Assembly (NCBI GenBank): GCA_947630595.1
Contig: CANRIG010000012.1
Coordinates: 1 to 51,388 of the forward strand
Source: an uncultured Lachnospiraceae bacterium
GTDB lineage: Bacteria; Bacillota; Clostridia; Lachnospirales; Lachnospiraceae
Direction: 5' to 3'
DNA: 51,388 nt
Shown here one piece after another: positions 32,098 to 41,841 of this stretch; the first letter of the stretch is position 1; the number at the start of each line of letters is the position of its first letter. The notes below the pieces were generated by a model. The model did no database searches and had not been told where the DNA came from. It worked only from the letters and a program-made list of their open reading frames with translations. The position numbers and the translations under genes are program-made.

Positions 32098-33030
32098 ATG
32101 AAAAAGAAGAATGTTGTAAGACGCAACAGTGGGTTTATCGTAGGCTGCGTACTGGCGGCAGGCGCGTCGTTTTTCACGGCGGACACGCTGACCTCCGGGC
32201 GGCTTCCGGTGATGACGCCTTCGACGGAGGGGATGCTCCCGGAGACGCCGGTAAAAGAGGTAGCGCCGGAGCAGGCGGAGAGCAGGGTATACGAAACGGA
32301 TGCGTTTACCGTGACGGCCTCCGGCAATATCATCAAGGGCGTGGAGACGGAGCCCGTCCAGCGGGAGACGACGCCACAGACCGATGAAAACGGCAATCCG
32401 ATCACGCCGGAGACCGACGAGAACGGCAACGTCATCAGCGGCGGCAGCAGCCAGGATTCCGGTTACTATGACGACGGCTCCGGCAGCGGCAGCTACAGCG
32501 GAGACGGCAGTTACAGCGACGGCAGCTACGACGACGGCGGCTACAGTGATGGCAGCTACGACGACGGCAGCGGCTACAGTGATGGCGGTTACAGTGACGG
32601 CAGTTACAGCGGAGACGGCGGCTATAGCGACGGCTCCGGCTACGACGACGGTTCCTATACCGGGCCGGCGATCGAGATTTATGATCCCGGCAACGGCGAT
32701 TACACCTACAGCGACGACAGCGGTTCGAGCACTCCCTCGACGCCGGACGACGTGATCATCTGGGGCATCAGCAGCCGCTATATCGACGAGAGCGAGCTGT
32801 ACAATTACAACGCAGGGCAGCTCCGTCTGATCCGCAACGAGATTTTTGCACTGCACGGGCGTATTTTCCGTTCGCAGGATCTGGCCGATTATTTCAGCCA
32901 GAAGTCCTGGTATGTGCCGACCTACGCGCCGGACGACTTTGACGCCAATATGTTCTATTACCTGAATGACTATGAAGAAGCGAATCTGCAGGTCATTTTA
33001 AACTACGAAGCGGCGCTGGCCGGGAATTAA
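32098..33030 (+). CDS. Secreted or membrane-anchored YARHG-domain protein with Gly/Ser/Asp/Tyr repeats
   Basis: A 310-residue protein. A basic start and a hydrophobic segment (about 11-30) indicate export, probably as an uncleaved anchor. Residues ~120-190 are SYSGDGSYSDGSYDDGGYSD-type repeats, very acidic and Tyr-rich. The C-terminal ~80 residues form a YARHG domain (SRYIDESELYNYNAGQLRL, then FALHGRIF, YFSQKSWYVP and DYEEANLQVIL). The domain is frequent at the ends of Firmicutes envelope proteins and is thought to act outside the membrane; its ligand is not established. AAAGGGG is 11 bases before the ATG. Confidence 0.85.
   Translation: MKKKNVVRRNSGFIVGCVLAAGASFFTADTLTSGRLPVMTPSTEGMLPETPVKEVAPEQAESRVYETDAFTVTASGNIIKGVETEPVQRETTPQTDENGNPITPETDENGNVISGGSSQDSGYYDDGSGSGSYSGDGSYSDGSYDDGGYSDGSYDDGSGYSDGGYSDGSYSGDGGYSDGSGYDDGSYTGPAIEIYDPGNGDYTYSDDSGSSTPSTPDDVIIWGISSRYIDESELYNYNAGQLRLIRNEIFALHGRIFRSQDLADYFSQKSWYVPTYAPDDFDANMFYYLNDYEEANLQVILNYEAALAGN
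32450..32665 (+). repeat. Coding repeat for Gly/Ser/Asp/Tyr-rich spacer
   Basis: Imperfect repeats based on GGC(A/T)(G/C)CTACAG(T/C)GA(T/C)GGC, periods 12-15 bp, code SDGSYDDGGYSD-like sequence. Confidence 0.85.
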
Positions 33031-33045
33031 GGGGAGGTATGGAAC

Positions 33046-34188
33046 ATGAAAGCAGGGACAAGAATTATAATAAAAATGTTTATTTTGCTGCTGGTGATCG
33101 CCCTGGCGGGCGGCGGAGCGGCAGGCCTGCGGGCTTACCGGCAGAGCAGCGCGGAATATACGATGGACCGGTATCTGGATCTTCTGCTGGCGAATGACAG
33201 CGACAGGGCCTACGCGCTTCTGGATCTGTCGGAGGACGGGGAGATGAGCGGCGCGGAGTATGCGGCCGCCCTGGAGGGAAAACAGTACGGTCTTTACACG
33301 GAGTGCAAAGCGGAGGAGATCGCGCAGCGCCGTGACAACGACGGAAATGAATATGTGGATTACCATGTACAGTTTCTGGATGCGGAGGGCGAAGTACAGC
33401 TGGAGGACGACTTTACGGTTAAAAAGCAGTCCGAGCCCATGTTTGGCATCTTTGACCGCTGGAAAGTGCTCTCCGGGCACTGCATGGTGAAGAACTTCCC
33501 GATTACGGTGCCGGCCGGCTCCGAGCTTTATCTGAACGGCGAGCAGGCGGATGCCTCCTGGATTGTGCGGGACAATGTGCCGCTCTCGCTTGACTGCTAT
33601 CAGGTGCCGAGCCTGCTTCCGGGCAAGGTTGCCCTGGTGGTGCGTCACCCGGCGCTGGAGTCCGTCAATACGACGCTGGACACGGCGAGCGGGAGCGCGG
33701 ATTACAGCGCGCAGATGACGCTGAAGAAATCTGCGCAGGATGCGTGCACGGAGCTGGGCGTTACGGCGCTGAAGCAGCTGTACGCCGCTGCGGTGACCGG
33801 AAAGACGGAGAGCCTGGCGGAGACGTTTGCCTCCTGTCAGGATGCGGCGGAGAAGTTTGCGCGCAGGCAGGGCAAACGCTTCAACCGTGAGGGCAGCGTA
33901 TTCCGAAATGTGGCGGTTTCCGATTTTGCCGCGCAGACCGGCGGCGTTACCTTTGCGGAGGACGAGAGCGGAGCGATTACGACGGAGATGACGCTTTCCT
34001 ATCATTATCTGCTGCGCGAGGACGTGACCACGGACACGGAGGAGCTGCAGGAGGACGGCACTCCGGTGCAGGAGACGCAGACCGATTCCCGTTCCGGCGA
34101 CAATACGGCTAAATTTACATTGGCGTTTGCAAACGGCGCATGGCAGATCACCTCGATCGATATTCCGGTTGTGCCGGAGAGCGCATAA
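33046..34188 (+). CDS. Single-pass envelope protein, TcaA/YvbJ-like
   Basis: A 380-residue protein with a short basic N-terminus and one transmembrane helix (about 8-28). The external part contains an NTF2-like first segment (YTMDRYLDLLLANDSDRAYA to FDRWKVLSG, about 37-145) and a following FPITVPAGSELYLNG segment like the second domain of TcaA-type proteins. A later region (about 225-370) repeats the NTF2-like pattern. TcaA relatives are linked to cell-wall antibiotics, but no zinc ribbon is present here and the match is by pattern only. GGGGAGGT precedes ATG 33046, 15 bases after the YARHG gene. Confidence 0.72.
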   Translation: MKAGTRIIIKMFILLLVIALAGGGAAGLRAYRQSSAEYTMDRYLDLLLANDSDRAYALLDLSEDGEMSGAEYAAALEGKQYGLYTECKAEEIAQRRDNDGNEYVDYHVQFLDAEGEVQLEDDFTVKKQSEPMFGIFDRWKVLSGHCMVKNFPITVPAGSELYLNGEQADASWIVRDNVPLSLDCYQVPSLLPGKVALVVRHPALESVNTTLDTASGSADYSAQMTLKKSAQDACTELGVTALKQLYAAAVTGKTESLAETFASCQDAAEKFARRQGKRFNREGSVFRNVAVSDFAAQTGGVTFAEDESGAITTEMTLSYHYLLREDVTTDTEELQEDGTPVQETQTDSRSGDNTAKFTLAFANGAWQITSIDIPVVPESA

Positions 34189-34214
34189 CGGCCGGAACCT
34201 ATAAAGGACGGGAC

Positions 34215-35033
34215 ATGGGCGATATTGTTTCGATTTTGACGCCGGTGCTGCTGCACCTGGCGGTTTCCATGGCGGTCTCTCTGGCGATGCAGGGGGCCGC
34301 TTTCGGTATGCGGTTTGATGCGGCGGCCGTTACGACGGCCGCCAATCTTTTCGTGATTCCGATCGCAGCCTGGATGTACCGGCGGGACAGCGCGCGCACG
34401 CACGGTCCTGCGCAGACACAAGACTGCGCGGATGCACAGAACTGCACTCAGATACAAAACTGCACTGCTGCACAGGGTACCAGGATGCAGTTCCGCGCAG
34501 ATGCCAAGGCACCTCAACGGATGCAGGAGGATATGGATGCCAGGCATGTCCGGACACCTGATGCACACGCAATAGCCCATAGAACTGGTGAACGCCAGCC
34601 CCGCCTCCGGCTGGCCGCGTTCGGCCTGCTCTGCTTTGCCGCGGGCGGCCTGATGAATCTTGCCTGGAGCGGCGTGCTGAATCTGCTGCAGGTGACGGAG
34701 CATTTTTCCAACCAGCAGCAGGAGCTTCTGTTTGCGGGCGATTATCTGGTGCAGATTCTGGGGCTGGGCGTGGCGGTGCCTTTGTCGGAGGAGCTGATCT
34801 TCCGCGGGCTGACTTACCGGCGGATGCGGCGTCTCTTTCCGGTGCGGACGGCGGTTATATTGTCGGCGCTGCTGTTTGCGGTTTATCACGGCAACGTGGT
34901 GCAGATGCTGTTTGCATTTCCGATGGCCGTCGCCCTGGCGATGGTTTTCGAGCGCGGGAAATTGTTTGCTTTTCCGCTTCTGTTCCATATGGGGGCCAAT
35001 CTGACGGCCATATTTTTCAATTTTTTTCTGTGA
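34215..35033 (+). CDS. CPBP-family intramembrane metalloprotease with repeat-expanded loop
   Basis: A 272-residue polytopic membrane protease of the CAAX/Abi family. The motifs are EELIFRGLTYRRMRR, FAVYHGN and FHMGANL, giving the paired Glu and two His residues of the active site. A loop after the second helix (about residues 58-125) is hydrophilic and contains repeats such as QTQDCADAQNCTQIQNCTA, unusual for the family. ATG 34215 is chosen because AAAGGACGGG precedes it; a longer frame overlapping the previous gene is not credible. Last gene of the envelope set. Confidence 0.85.
   Translation: MGDIVSILTPVLLHLAVSMAVSLAMQGAAFGMRFDAAAVTTAANLFVIPIAAWMYRRDSARTHGPAQTQDCADAQNCTQIQNCTAAQGTRMQFRADAKAPQRMQEDMDARHVRTPDAHAIAHRTGERQPRLRLAAFGLLCFAAGGLMNLAWSGVLNLLQVTEHFSNQQQELLFAGDYLVQILGLGVAVPLSEELIFRGLTYRRMRRLFPVRTAVILSALLFAVYHGNVVQMLFAFPMAVALAMVFERGKLFAFPLLFHMGANLTAIFFNFFL
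34405..34500 (+). repeat. Coding repeat in the CPBP loop
   Basis: Units of about 18-21 bp around CA(G/C)A(C/A)AACTGCAC(T) code QNCT(A/Q)(A/I)Q-type sequence. Confidence 0.6.
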
Positions 35034-35165
35034 GATTCCCGGAGACAAAGCGGCGGAATTGCGTCTGTTAGAATGAAAACAAGGCATAGACAATAAAATT
35101 AACAGAAAATGAAACGAAAACATATAAATTAAAATATTATCTGACAATTAAAAGAAAAATTGTTG

Positions 35166-35194
35166 TTTACAGATTCATAAAATGGGTGTATAGT
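35166..35194 (+). promoter_or_regulatory. Promoter of gltB-gltD
   Basis: TTTACA (35166-35171), 17-base spacer, TATAGT (35189-35194), preceded by ~100 bases of AT-rich DNA that may be an UP element or regulator site. Confidence 0.75.
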
Positions 35195-35236
35195 GGTACC
35201 CAGTAACAGAACAATCGCATTACGGGAGGAATCAGG

Positions 35237-38200
35237 ATGGATTCAAGAAGAGATTCGGGATCTGTCTGCGTGAGCCCGGGGCTGTACCGGCCGGAGTTTG
35301 AGCACGATAACTGCGGAATCGGCGCGGTCGTCAATATTAAGGGAATCAAGACTCATCAGACAGTAGAGAATGCACTCAGTATTGTAGAAAATTTAGAGCA
35401 CAGAGCTGGCAAAGATGCCGAGGGAAAGACAGGAGACGGAGTTGGAATCATGCTGCAGATATCGCACCGATTCTTCCGCAAAGCCTGTTTGGACCTTGGC
35501 ATTTTTTTAGGTGAGGAGAGGGACTACGGTGTCGGTATGTTTTTCTTCCCGCAGGATGTGCTGAAGCGCAACCAGGCGAAAAAGATGTTTGAGAGCATCG
35601 TAAAAAAGGAGGGCCTGCGCTTCCTCGGCTGGAGGCAGGTGCCGACCGTGCCGGGCGTGCTGGGCCACAAGGCGCTGGAGAAAATGCCGTGTATCGAGCA
35701 GGCATTTGTGGAGCGCCCGCGCGACGTGGAGAAAGGGCTGGCCTTTGACCGCCGCCTGTACATCGTCCGCCGCACCTTTGAGCAGTCCAACGACAACACC
35801 TACGTGGTTTCGTTTTCAAGCCGCACGATCATTTACAAGGGCATGTTCCTGGTGAAGCAGCTGCGCACGTTCTTCACCGACCTGCAGAGCCCGGACTACG
35901 AGTCCGCGATCGCGATCGTGCATTCCCGGTTCAGCACCAACACCAACCCGAGCTGGGAGCGCGCGCATCCGTACCGCTTCATTGTACATAACGGCGAGAT
36001 CAACACCATCCGCGGCAACGCCGACAAGATGCTGGCCCGCGAGGAGACGATGACCTCCAGCTACATGGAGAACGAAATGCACAAGGTGCTCCCGGTCATC
36101 AACGCCAAGGGTTCGGACTCGGCGATGCTGGACAACACGCTGGAATTTCTGACCATGAACGGTATGGACCTGCCGCTGGCGGTCATGATCATGATCCCGG
36201 AGCCGTGGGCGAACAACAGCGTGATGTCGCAGAAGAAAAAGGACTTTTATCAGTATTATGCGACGATGATGGAGCCGTGGGACGGCCCGGCGTCGATTCT
36301 GTTTTCCGACGGCGACATCATGGGCGCGGTGCTCGACCGCAACGGTCTGCGCCCGTCCCGCTACTATGTGACGGACGACGGCTATGTGATTCTGTCCTCC
36401 GAGGTCGGCGTGCTGGATATCGACCCGGCGAAGATCGTGCTCAAGGAGCGCCTGCATCCGGGCAAGATGCTGCTGGTCGACACGCTGCAGGGCAGGGTGA
36501 TCGACGACGAGGAGCTGAAGAGCAGCTATGCGTCCCGCCAGCCCTACGGCGAGTGGCTGGACCGCTATCTCGTGAAATTAAAGGATATCAAAATTCCGAA
36601 CAAGCGCGTGGAGACGTATTCCGACGAGATGCGCATGCGCCTGATGAAAGCGTTCGGGTACAGCTATGAGGATTACCGCACCTCGATTCTGTCGATGGCG
36701 ACGACGGGCGGCGAGGGCATCAGCGCGATGGGCATCGACACGCCGCTGGCCGTGCTTTCAAGCCGGCACCAGCCGCTGTTCAATTATTTCAAGCAGCTGT
36801 TCGCGCAGGTCACGAACCCGCCGATCGACGCGATCCGCGAGAAGGTCGTGACATCCAAGACCATGTACATCGGCGTGGAGGGCAACCTGCTCGAGGAGCA
36901 TCCGGAGAACTGCCAGGTGCTCAAGATCGAGAACCCGATCCTCACCAACACCGACATGCTGAAGATCAAAAACATGAAGGTCAAGGGCTTCAAGGTGGCG
37001 GAGATTCCGATCACGTTCTACAAGAACACGGGCCTGGAAAAGGCGATCGACCACCTGTTCCTTGAGGTGGACCGGGCGTTCCGCGACGGCGCGAACATCC
37101 TCGTCCTCACCGACCGCGGCATCGACGAGTTCCGCGTGCCGATTCCGTCGCTGCTGGCGATTTCGGCGGTCAACCAGTATCTGGTCAAGACCAAGCGCCG
37201 GACGTCGCTGGCGCTGATCTTGGAGACCGGCGAACCGCGCGAAGTGCATCACTTTGCGACGCTGCTCGGCTACGGCGCGAGCGCGATCAACCCGTACCTG
37301 GCGCTGGACACGATCCATCAGCTGATCGACACCGGGATGCTGGAGAAAGATTACTACGCGGCGGTGGACGATTACAATCAGGCCATCATCAACGGCATTG
37401 TCAAGATCGCCTCGAAGATGGGCATTTCTACGATTCAGTCCTACCAGGGCTCGCAGATTTTTGAGGCCATCGGCATCAGCGCCGAGGTCATTGACAAATA
37501 TTTTACGAATACCGTCAGCCGCATCGGCGGCATCACGATGGAAGACATCGAGCACGATGTGGACGCGCGCCACACGAAAGCCTTCGACCCGCTGGGACTG
37601 CGCGAAGACCTGACGCTGGACAGCGAGGGCTGGCACAAGTCGCGGAGCGCGGGCGAGCATCACCGCTACAACCCGCTCACGATTCATCTGCTGCAGGAGT
37701 CCACGCGCACCGGCAATTATCAGATGTTCAAGGAATACACGGAGCTGGTCAACAAAGAGGAGTCCGGCTACATCCGCAGCACCATGGATTTTTGCTATCC
37801 GGAAAAAGGCGTGCCGCTCGACGAGGTCGAGAGCGTCGATTCCATCGTCAAGCGCTTCAAGACGGGCGCCATGTCCTACGGCTCCATCTCGCAGGAGGCG
37901 CATGAGACGCTGGCGATCGCGATGAACACGCTGCACGGCAAGTCCAACACCGGCGAGGGCGGCGAGAGCCTCGACCGCCTGGTGATCGGGCCGGACGGCA
38001 AGAACCGCTGTTCCGCGATCAAGCAGGTGGCGTCCGGGCGCTTCGGCGTGACCTCGCGCTATCTGGTGAGCGCGCGGGAAATTCAGATCAAAATGGCGCA
38101 GGGCGCGAAGCCGGGCGAGGGCGGCCATCTGCCGGGCAAGAAGGTGTACCCGTGGATTGCCAGAACCAGACATTCGACGCCGGGCGTGAGCCTGATTTCG

Positions 38201-39802
38201 CCGCCGCCGCACCATGACATTTATTCGATTGAGGACCTGGCGCAGCTGATTTACGACCTGAAAAACGCCAACCGCCAGGCGGACATTTCCGTGAAGCTGG
38301 TATCGGAGGCAGGCGTGGGCACGGTCGCGGCCGGCGTGGCCAAGGCCGGCGCGCAGGTCATCCTGATTTCCGGCTACGACGGCGGCACGGGCGCGGCGCC
38401 GCGCAGCTCCATCCATCACGCGGGACTCCCGTGGGAGCTGGGACTGGCGGAGACGCACCAGACGCTGATCATGAACGGCCTGCGCAACAAGGTGCGCATC
38501 GAGACCGACGGCAAGCTGATGAGCGGCCGCGACGTGGCGATTGCGGCGCTGCTGGGCGCGGAGGAATTCGGCTTCGCGACCGGCCCGCTGGTGACGATGG
38601 GCTGCGTGATGATGCGCGTCTGCAACCTCGACACCTGCCCGGTGGGCGTGGCGACGCAGAACCCGGAGCTGCGCAAGCGGTTCCGCGGCAAGCCGGAATA
38701 CGTCATCAACTTCATGCGCTTTATCGCCCAGGACCTGCGCGAGCACATGGCGAAGCTCGGCTTCCGCACGCTCGACGAGATGGTGGGCAGAAGCGATTTG
38801 CTGAAAAAGAAAGACAACTGCGAGAACCCGCGCGGAAACCTGCTTGACCTGAGCAGCATCCTCAGCAATCCGTACGCGAACGCCGGCGAGAAAGTGACGT
38901 TCGACCCGGAGAAGGTGTTCGATTTCGGCCTCGACAAGACCAAGGACGTGACCGTGCTGCTGAACAGCCTGGGGAGCGCGCTCGACAGCGGGCAGAAGCG
39001 CAGCGTGGAGGTGGACGTTTCCAATGTGGACCGCACGTTCGGCACCATCTTCGGCTCGGAGATTACGAGAAGATATCCGGAAGGACTGGAGGACGACACC
39101 TACACCGTCAAGTGCCACGGCGCGGGCGGACAGAGCTTCGGCGCGTTCATTCCGAAGGGTCTCACCCTGGAGCTGGTCGGCGATTCCAACGACTATTTCG
39201 GCAAGGGCCTTTCCGGCGGCAAGCTGATCGTTTACCCGCCGCAGGGCGTGAAATTTGCGCACGATGAAAACATCATCGTCGGCAACGTCGCGCTTTACGG
39301 GGCGACCAGCGGCAAGGTGTTCATCAACGGCGTCGCGGGCGAGCGCTTCTGCGTGCGCAACTCGGGCGCGGTGGCCGTGGTGGAGGGCGTCGGCGATCAC
39401 GGCTGCGAATACATGACCGGCGGACGCGCGGTGGTGCTGGGCACGGTCGGCAAGAACTTTGCGGCCGGCATGAGCGGCGGCATCGCCTACGTGCTGGACG
39501 AGGACAACGACCTCTACACGAAAGTGAACAAGAACATGGTGTCCATCGAAAAGATTACCTCCAAGTACGATGTGCTGGAGCTCAAGGACATCATCAACGA
39601 GCACGTAAAATACACGAATTCCGAAAAAGGCAAGAAGATTCTGGATGAGTTCGGCGCTTATCTTCCGAAGTTCAAGAAGATCATTCCGCACGAGTACAAC
39701 CAGATGCAGATGGCGATCGTTCAGATGGAAGAAAAGGGCCTGAGCAGCGAGCAGGCGCAGATCGAGGCGTTCTACGCGATCGCGGCCAACCAGGAAGAGT
39801 AG
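35237..39802 (+). CDS. gltB: Glutamate synthase, large subunit
   Basis: A 1521-residue protein that transfers the amide of glutamine to 2-oxoglutarate, forming two glutamates. A short propeptide precedes the N-terminal nucleophile Cys26 (FEHDNCGIG), which would be exposed by cleavage. The class II glutaminase domain spans about 26-430, a central domain about 470-760, and the FMN-binding synthase domain about 800-1190, with [3Fe-4S] ligands C1123, C1129 and C1134 in CVMMRVCNLDTCPVG. The C-terminal GXGXG beta-helix covers about 1250-1450. GGGAGGA precedes the ATG. It is cotranscribed with gltD 12 bases downstream; both are GC-rich and codon-biased as in housekeeping genes. Confidence 0.97.
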   Translation: MDSRRDSGSVCVSPGLYRPEFEHDNCGIGAVVNIKGIKTHQTVENALSIVENLEHRAGKDAEGKTGDGVGIMLQISHRFFRKACLDLGIFLGEERDYGVGMFFFPQDVLKRNQAKKMFESIVKKEGLRFLGWRQVPTVPGVLGHKALEKMPCIEQAFVERPRDVEKGLAFDRRLYIVRRTFEQSNDNTYVVSFSSRTIIYKGMFLVKQLRTFFTDLQSPDYESAIAIVHSRFSTNTNPSWERAHPYRFIVHNGEINTIRGNADKMLAREETMTSSYMENEMHKVLPVINAKGSDSAMLDNTLEFLTMNGMDLPLAVMIMIPEPWANNSVMSQKKKDFYQYYATMMEPWDGPASILFSDGDIMGAVLDRNGLRPSRYYVTDDGYVILSSEVGVLDIDPAKIVLKERLHPGKMLLVDTLQGRVIDDEELKSSYASRQPYGEWLDRYLVKLKDIKIPNKRVETYSDEMRMRLMKAFGYSYEDYRTSILSMATTGGEGISAMGIDTPLAVLSSRHQPLFNYFKQLFAQVTNPPIDAIREKVVTSKTMYIGVEGNLLEEHPENCQVLKIENPILTNTDMLKIKNMKVKGFKVAEIPITFYKNTGLEKAIDHLFLEVDRAFRDGANILVLTDRGIDEFRVPIPSLLAISAVNQYLVKTKRRTSLALILETGEPREVHHFATLLGYGASAINPYLALDTIHQLIDTGMLEKDYYAAVDDYNQAIINGIVKIASKMGISTIQSYQGSQIFEAIGISAEVIDKYFTNTVSRIGGITMEDIEHDVDARHTKAFDPLGLREDLTLDSEGWHKSRSAGEHHRYNPLTIHLLQESTRTGNYQMFKEYTELVNKEESGYIRSTMDFCYPEKGVPLDEVESVDSIVKRFKTGAMSYGSISQEAHETLAIAMNTLHGKSNTGEGGESLDRLVIGPDGKNRCSAIKQVASGRFGVTSRYLVSAREIQIKMAQGAKPGEGGHLPGKKVYPWIARTRHSTPGVSLISPPPHHDIYSIEDLAQLIYDLKNANRQADISVKLVSEAGVGTVAAGVAKAGAQVILISGYDGGTGAAPRSSIHHAGLPWELGLAETHQTLIMNGLRNKVRIETDGKLMSGRDVAIAALLGAEEFGFATGPLVTMGCVMMRVCNLDTCPVGVATQNPELRKRFRGKPEYVINFMRFIAQDLREHMAKLGFRTLDEMVGRSDLLKKKDNCENPRGNLLDLSSILSNPYANAGEKVTFDPEKVFDFGLDKTKDVTVLLNSLGSALDSGQKRSVEVDVSNVDRTFGTIFGSEITRRYPEGLEDDTYTVKCHGAGGQSFGAFIPKGLTLELVGDSNDYFGKGLSGGKLIVYPPQGVKFAHDENIIVGNVALYGATSGKVFINGVAGERFCVRNSGAVAVVEGVGDHGCEYMTGGRAVVLGTVGKNFAAGMSGGIAYVLDEDNDLYTKVNKNMVSIEKITSKYDVLELKDIINEHVKYTNSEKGKKILDEFGAYLPKFKKIIPHEYNQMQMAIVQMEEKGLSSEQAQIEAFYAIAANQEE

Positions 39803-39814
39803 GAGGTGTGACTT

Positions 39815-41299
39815 ATGGGAAAACCAACAGGATTTATGGAATACCAGCGCGAGGACAGTCAGGAAATCGCGCCGCTGGAGCGAATCAAAAACTTTAACGA
39901 ATTTCATATCCCGCTCCCCTTGGAAAAGCAGCGCCTCCAGGGTGCGCGGTGCATGGCCTGCGGCGTGCCGTTCTGCCAGTCCGGCATGATGATCGCCGGC
40001 ATGGCTTCGGGCTGCCCGCTCAACAATCTGGTTCCCGAGACCAACGACATGGTGTACCTCGGCAACTGGGACGAGGCCTACAAGCGGCTGACCAAGACGC
40101 ACTGCTTCCCGGAATTTACGTCCCGCGTCTGCCCGGCGCTGTGCGAGGCGGCGTGTACCTGCAACCTCGACAGCGAGCCGGTGGCGACGAAGGCCAACGA
40201 GCGCGCGATCATCGAGCACGCGTTTGCGACGGGGCTGGTCAAGCCCTGCCCGCCGCAGGTGCGCACCGGGAAAAAGGTGGCGGTGGTCGGCAGCGGCCCC
40301 TCCGGCCTGGCGACGGCCCTGCAGCTGAACAAGCGCGGCCATCTGGTCACGGTGTACGAGCGCAACGACCGCATCGGCGGCCTGCTCCGCTACGGCATCC
40401 CCAACATGAAGATTGACAAGAAGATCATCGACCGGCGCATCGAGCTGATGGAGGCGGAGGGCATCCGCTTTGTCACCAATGCCAACATCGGCGAAAACGT
40501 CAGCGCCGACGAGATTCTGCGCGATTACGACGCGGTCGTGCTCTGCTGCGGCGCTTCCAACCCGCGCGACATCCAGGTGCCGGGCCGGGAGGCAAAGGGC
40601 ATCTACTTCGCGGTGGATTTCCTGAAGGCGACGACCAAGAGTCTGCTGGATTCCGACTTTGCGGACAAGAAATACATTTCCGCAAAGGGGAAGCATGTGA
40701 TCATCATCGGCGGCGGCGATACCGGAAACGACTGCTGCGGAACCTCGATCCGCCTGGGCGCGGCCTCCGTGACGATGCTGGAGATGATGCCGCAGCCGCC
40801 GGTGGAGCGCGCGGCGAACAATCCGTGGCCGCAGTGGCCGCGGGTGCTCAAGACGGATTACGGCCATCAGGAAGCCATCGCGCTCTACGGCCACGATCCC
40901 CGCATTTACACGACGACGGTCAAGGAGTTTGTCGCCAACAAAAAGGGCGAGCTGACGAAGGCTGTGCTCGTGAAGCTGGAGAGCAAAAAGGATGAGAAGA
41001 CGGGCCGCATGATGATGGTGCCGGTGGAGGGCAGCGAGTGGACGGTCAAAGCGGATCTGGTGCTGATCGCGGCCGGGTTCCTCGGCTCCCAGAAATACGT
41101 GACCGACGCGTTCAAGGTGGCGCTGAACCCGCGCACGAACGTGGCCACGAAGCCGGACGAGTACGCGACCAGCGTGCCCAAGGTGTTTACGGCCGGCGAT
41201 ATGCACCGCGGCCAGTCCCTGGTCGTGTGGGCGATCCGCGAGGGACGCGAGGCGGCCAAGGAGGTCGACCGCTACCTGATGGGCTATACTAATCTGTAA
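39815..41299 (+). CDS. gltD: Glutamate synthase, small subunit
   Basis: A 494-residue NADPH-dependent oxidoreductase feeding electrons to GltB. The N-terminal region has the cysteines of two [4Fe-4S] clusters (ARCMACGVPFCQSG, SGCPLNN, CPALCEAACTC). The FAD-binding GSGPSGLATALQL lies near 155-167 and the NADPH-binding IIIGGGDTGNDCCG near 294-308; a conserved TAGDMHRGQSLVVWAI ends the fold. AGGAGGTG precedes ATG 39815. Confidence 0.97.
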   Translation: MGKPTGFMEYQREDSQEIAPLERIKNFNEFHIPLPLEKQRLQGARCMACGVPFCQSGMMIAGMASGCPLNNLVPETNDMVYLGNWDEAYKRLTKTHCFPEFTSRVCPALCEAACTCNLDSEPVATKANERAIIEHAFATGLVKPCPPQVRTGKKVAVVGSGPSGLATALQLNKRGHLVTVYERNDRIGGLLRYGIPNMKIDKKIIDRRIELMEAEGIRFVTNANIGENVSADEILRDYDAVVLCCGASNPRDIQVPGREAKGIYFAVDFLKATTKSLLDSDFADKKYISAKGKHVIIIGGGDTGNDCCGTSIRLGAASVTMLEMMPQPPVERAANNPWPQWPRVLKTDYGHQEAIALYGHDPRIYTTTVKEFVANKKGELTKAVLVKLESKKDEKTGRMMMVPVEGSEWTVKADLVLIAAGFLGSQKYVTDAFKVALNPRTNVATKPDEYATSVPKVFTAGDMHRGQSLVVWAIREGREAAKEVDRYLMGYTNL

Positions 41300-41350
41300 T
41301 ATGCGCGGCGCAGGAAACGTTCGCATCCGAATATTTTATGTGACAAACAG

Positions 41351-41399
41351 GCCGCAGGACAGCCGCCGATCCGAAAGGAGAACGGAGCCGCCCTGCGGC
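41351..41399. terminator. Hairpin downstream of gltD, probably bidirectional
   Basis: GCCGCAGG pairs with CCTGCGGC; an inner CCG/CGG pairing is possible. It lies between gltD and the convergent regulator gene. No long U-tract on either side. Confidence 0.55.
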
Positions 41400-41436
41400 T
41401 GTATTATGTACGGATTCCAAAAATCTATGTTCCTGT

Positions 41437-41670
41437 CTATTCCCGAAATTCAAAAAATTTCCCGATCGGTACGTCGAGGACGTCGGAAATATCATATAAT
41501 TTATCGAGTGAAATGGAAGTTTTCATGTTTGGGGCTTCCAGATTGCTGACGTGAGTTCTGCTTAGATTGGCGTACTCTGCAAGCTCCATCTGAGTAAGGC
41601 CGCGAAGCTTGCGGTAATAGGCAATAGTAAGGCCGAGCTGACGGTATTGATTTGCGCGTTTCTCTGTCAT
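41437..41670 (-). CDS. XRE-family helix-turn-helix regulator (short)
   Basis: A 77-residue single-domain DNA-binding protein. The helix-turn-helix spans about 17-60 (LTIAYYRKLRGLTQMELAEY and LSRTHVSNLE). ATG 41670 has GGAAAGGAGG about 8 bases upstream; the longer reading to 41793 is not supported. It lies in tandem with a second XRE gene upstream on the same strand. Confidence 0.85.
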   Translation of the reverse strand: MTEKRANQYRQLGLTIAYYRKLRGLTQMELAEYANLSRTHVSNLEAPNMKTSISLDKLYDISDVLDVPIGKFFEFRE

Positions 41671-41841
41671 TTCGCTTCCTCCTTTCCTATAGTTTAGTAT
41701 GGATTGGGAGAAAACGAAACAAAATGTGTCATTGTAAATGCAAAACTGAATGTTGCGCCAGAAATGAGCAGTTGTTATAATGAAAACGGTCAAGCCATTT
41801 ATGTCAAATCATATCATGCAGATACCGCCGGAAAGACTGCA

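Noticed and set aside
35034-35236. Riboswitch or T-box upstream of gltB
   Set aside because: The region is AT-rich with a good promoter but shows no conserved riboswitch core or terminator/antiterminator pair.
36758-41326. Very long open frame (over 1500 codons) on the minus strand opposite gltB and gltD
   Set aside because: It is the mirror of GC-rich codon bias in two certain genes; it has no ribosome binding site, no recognisable domain and spans both gltB and gltD.
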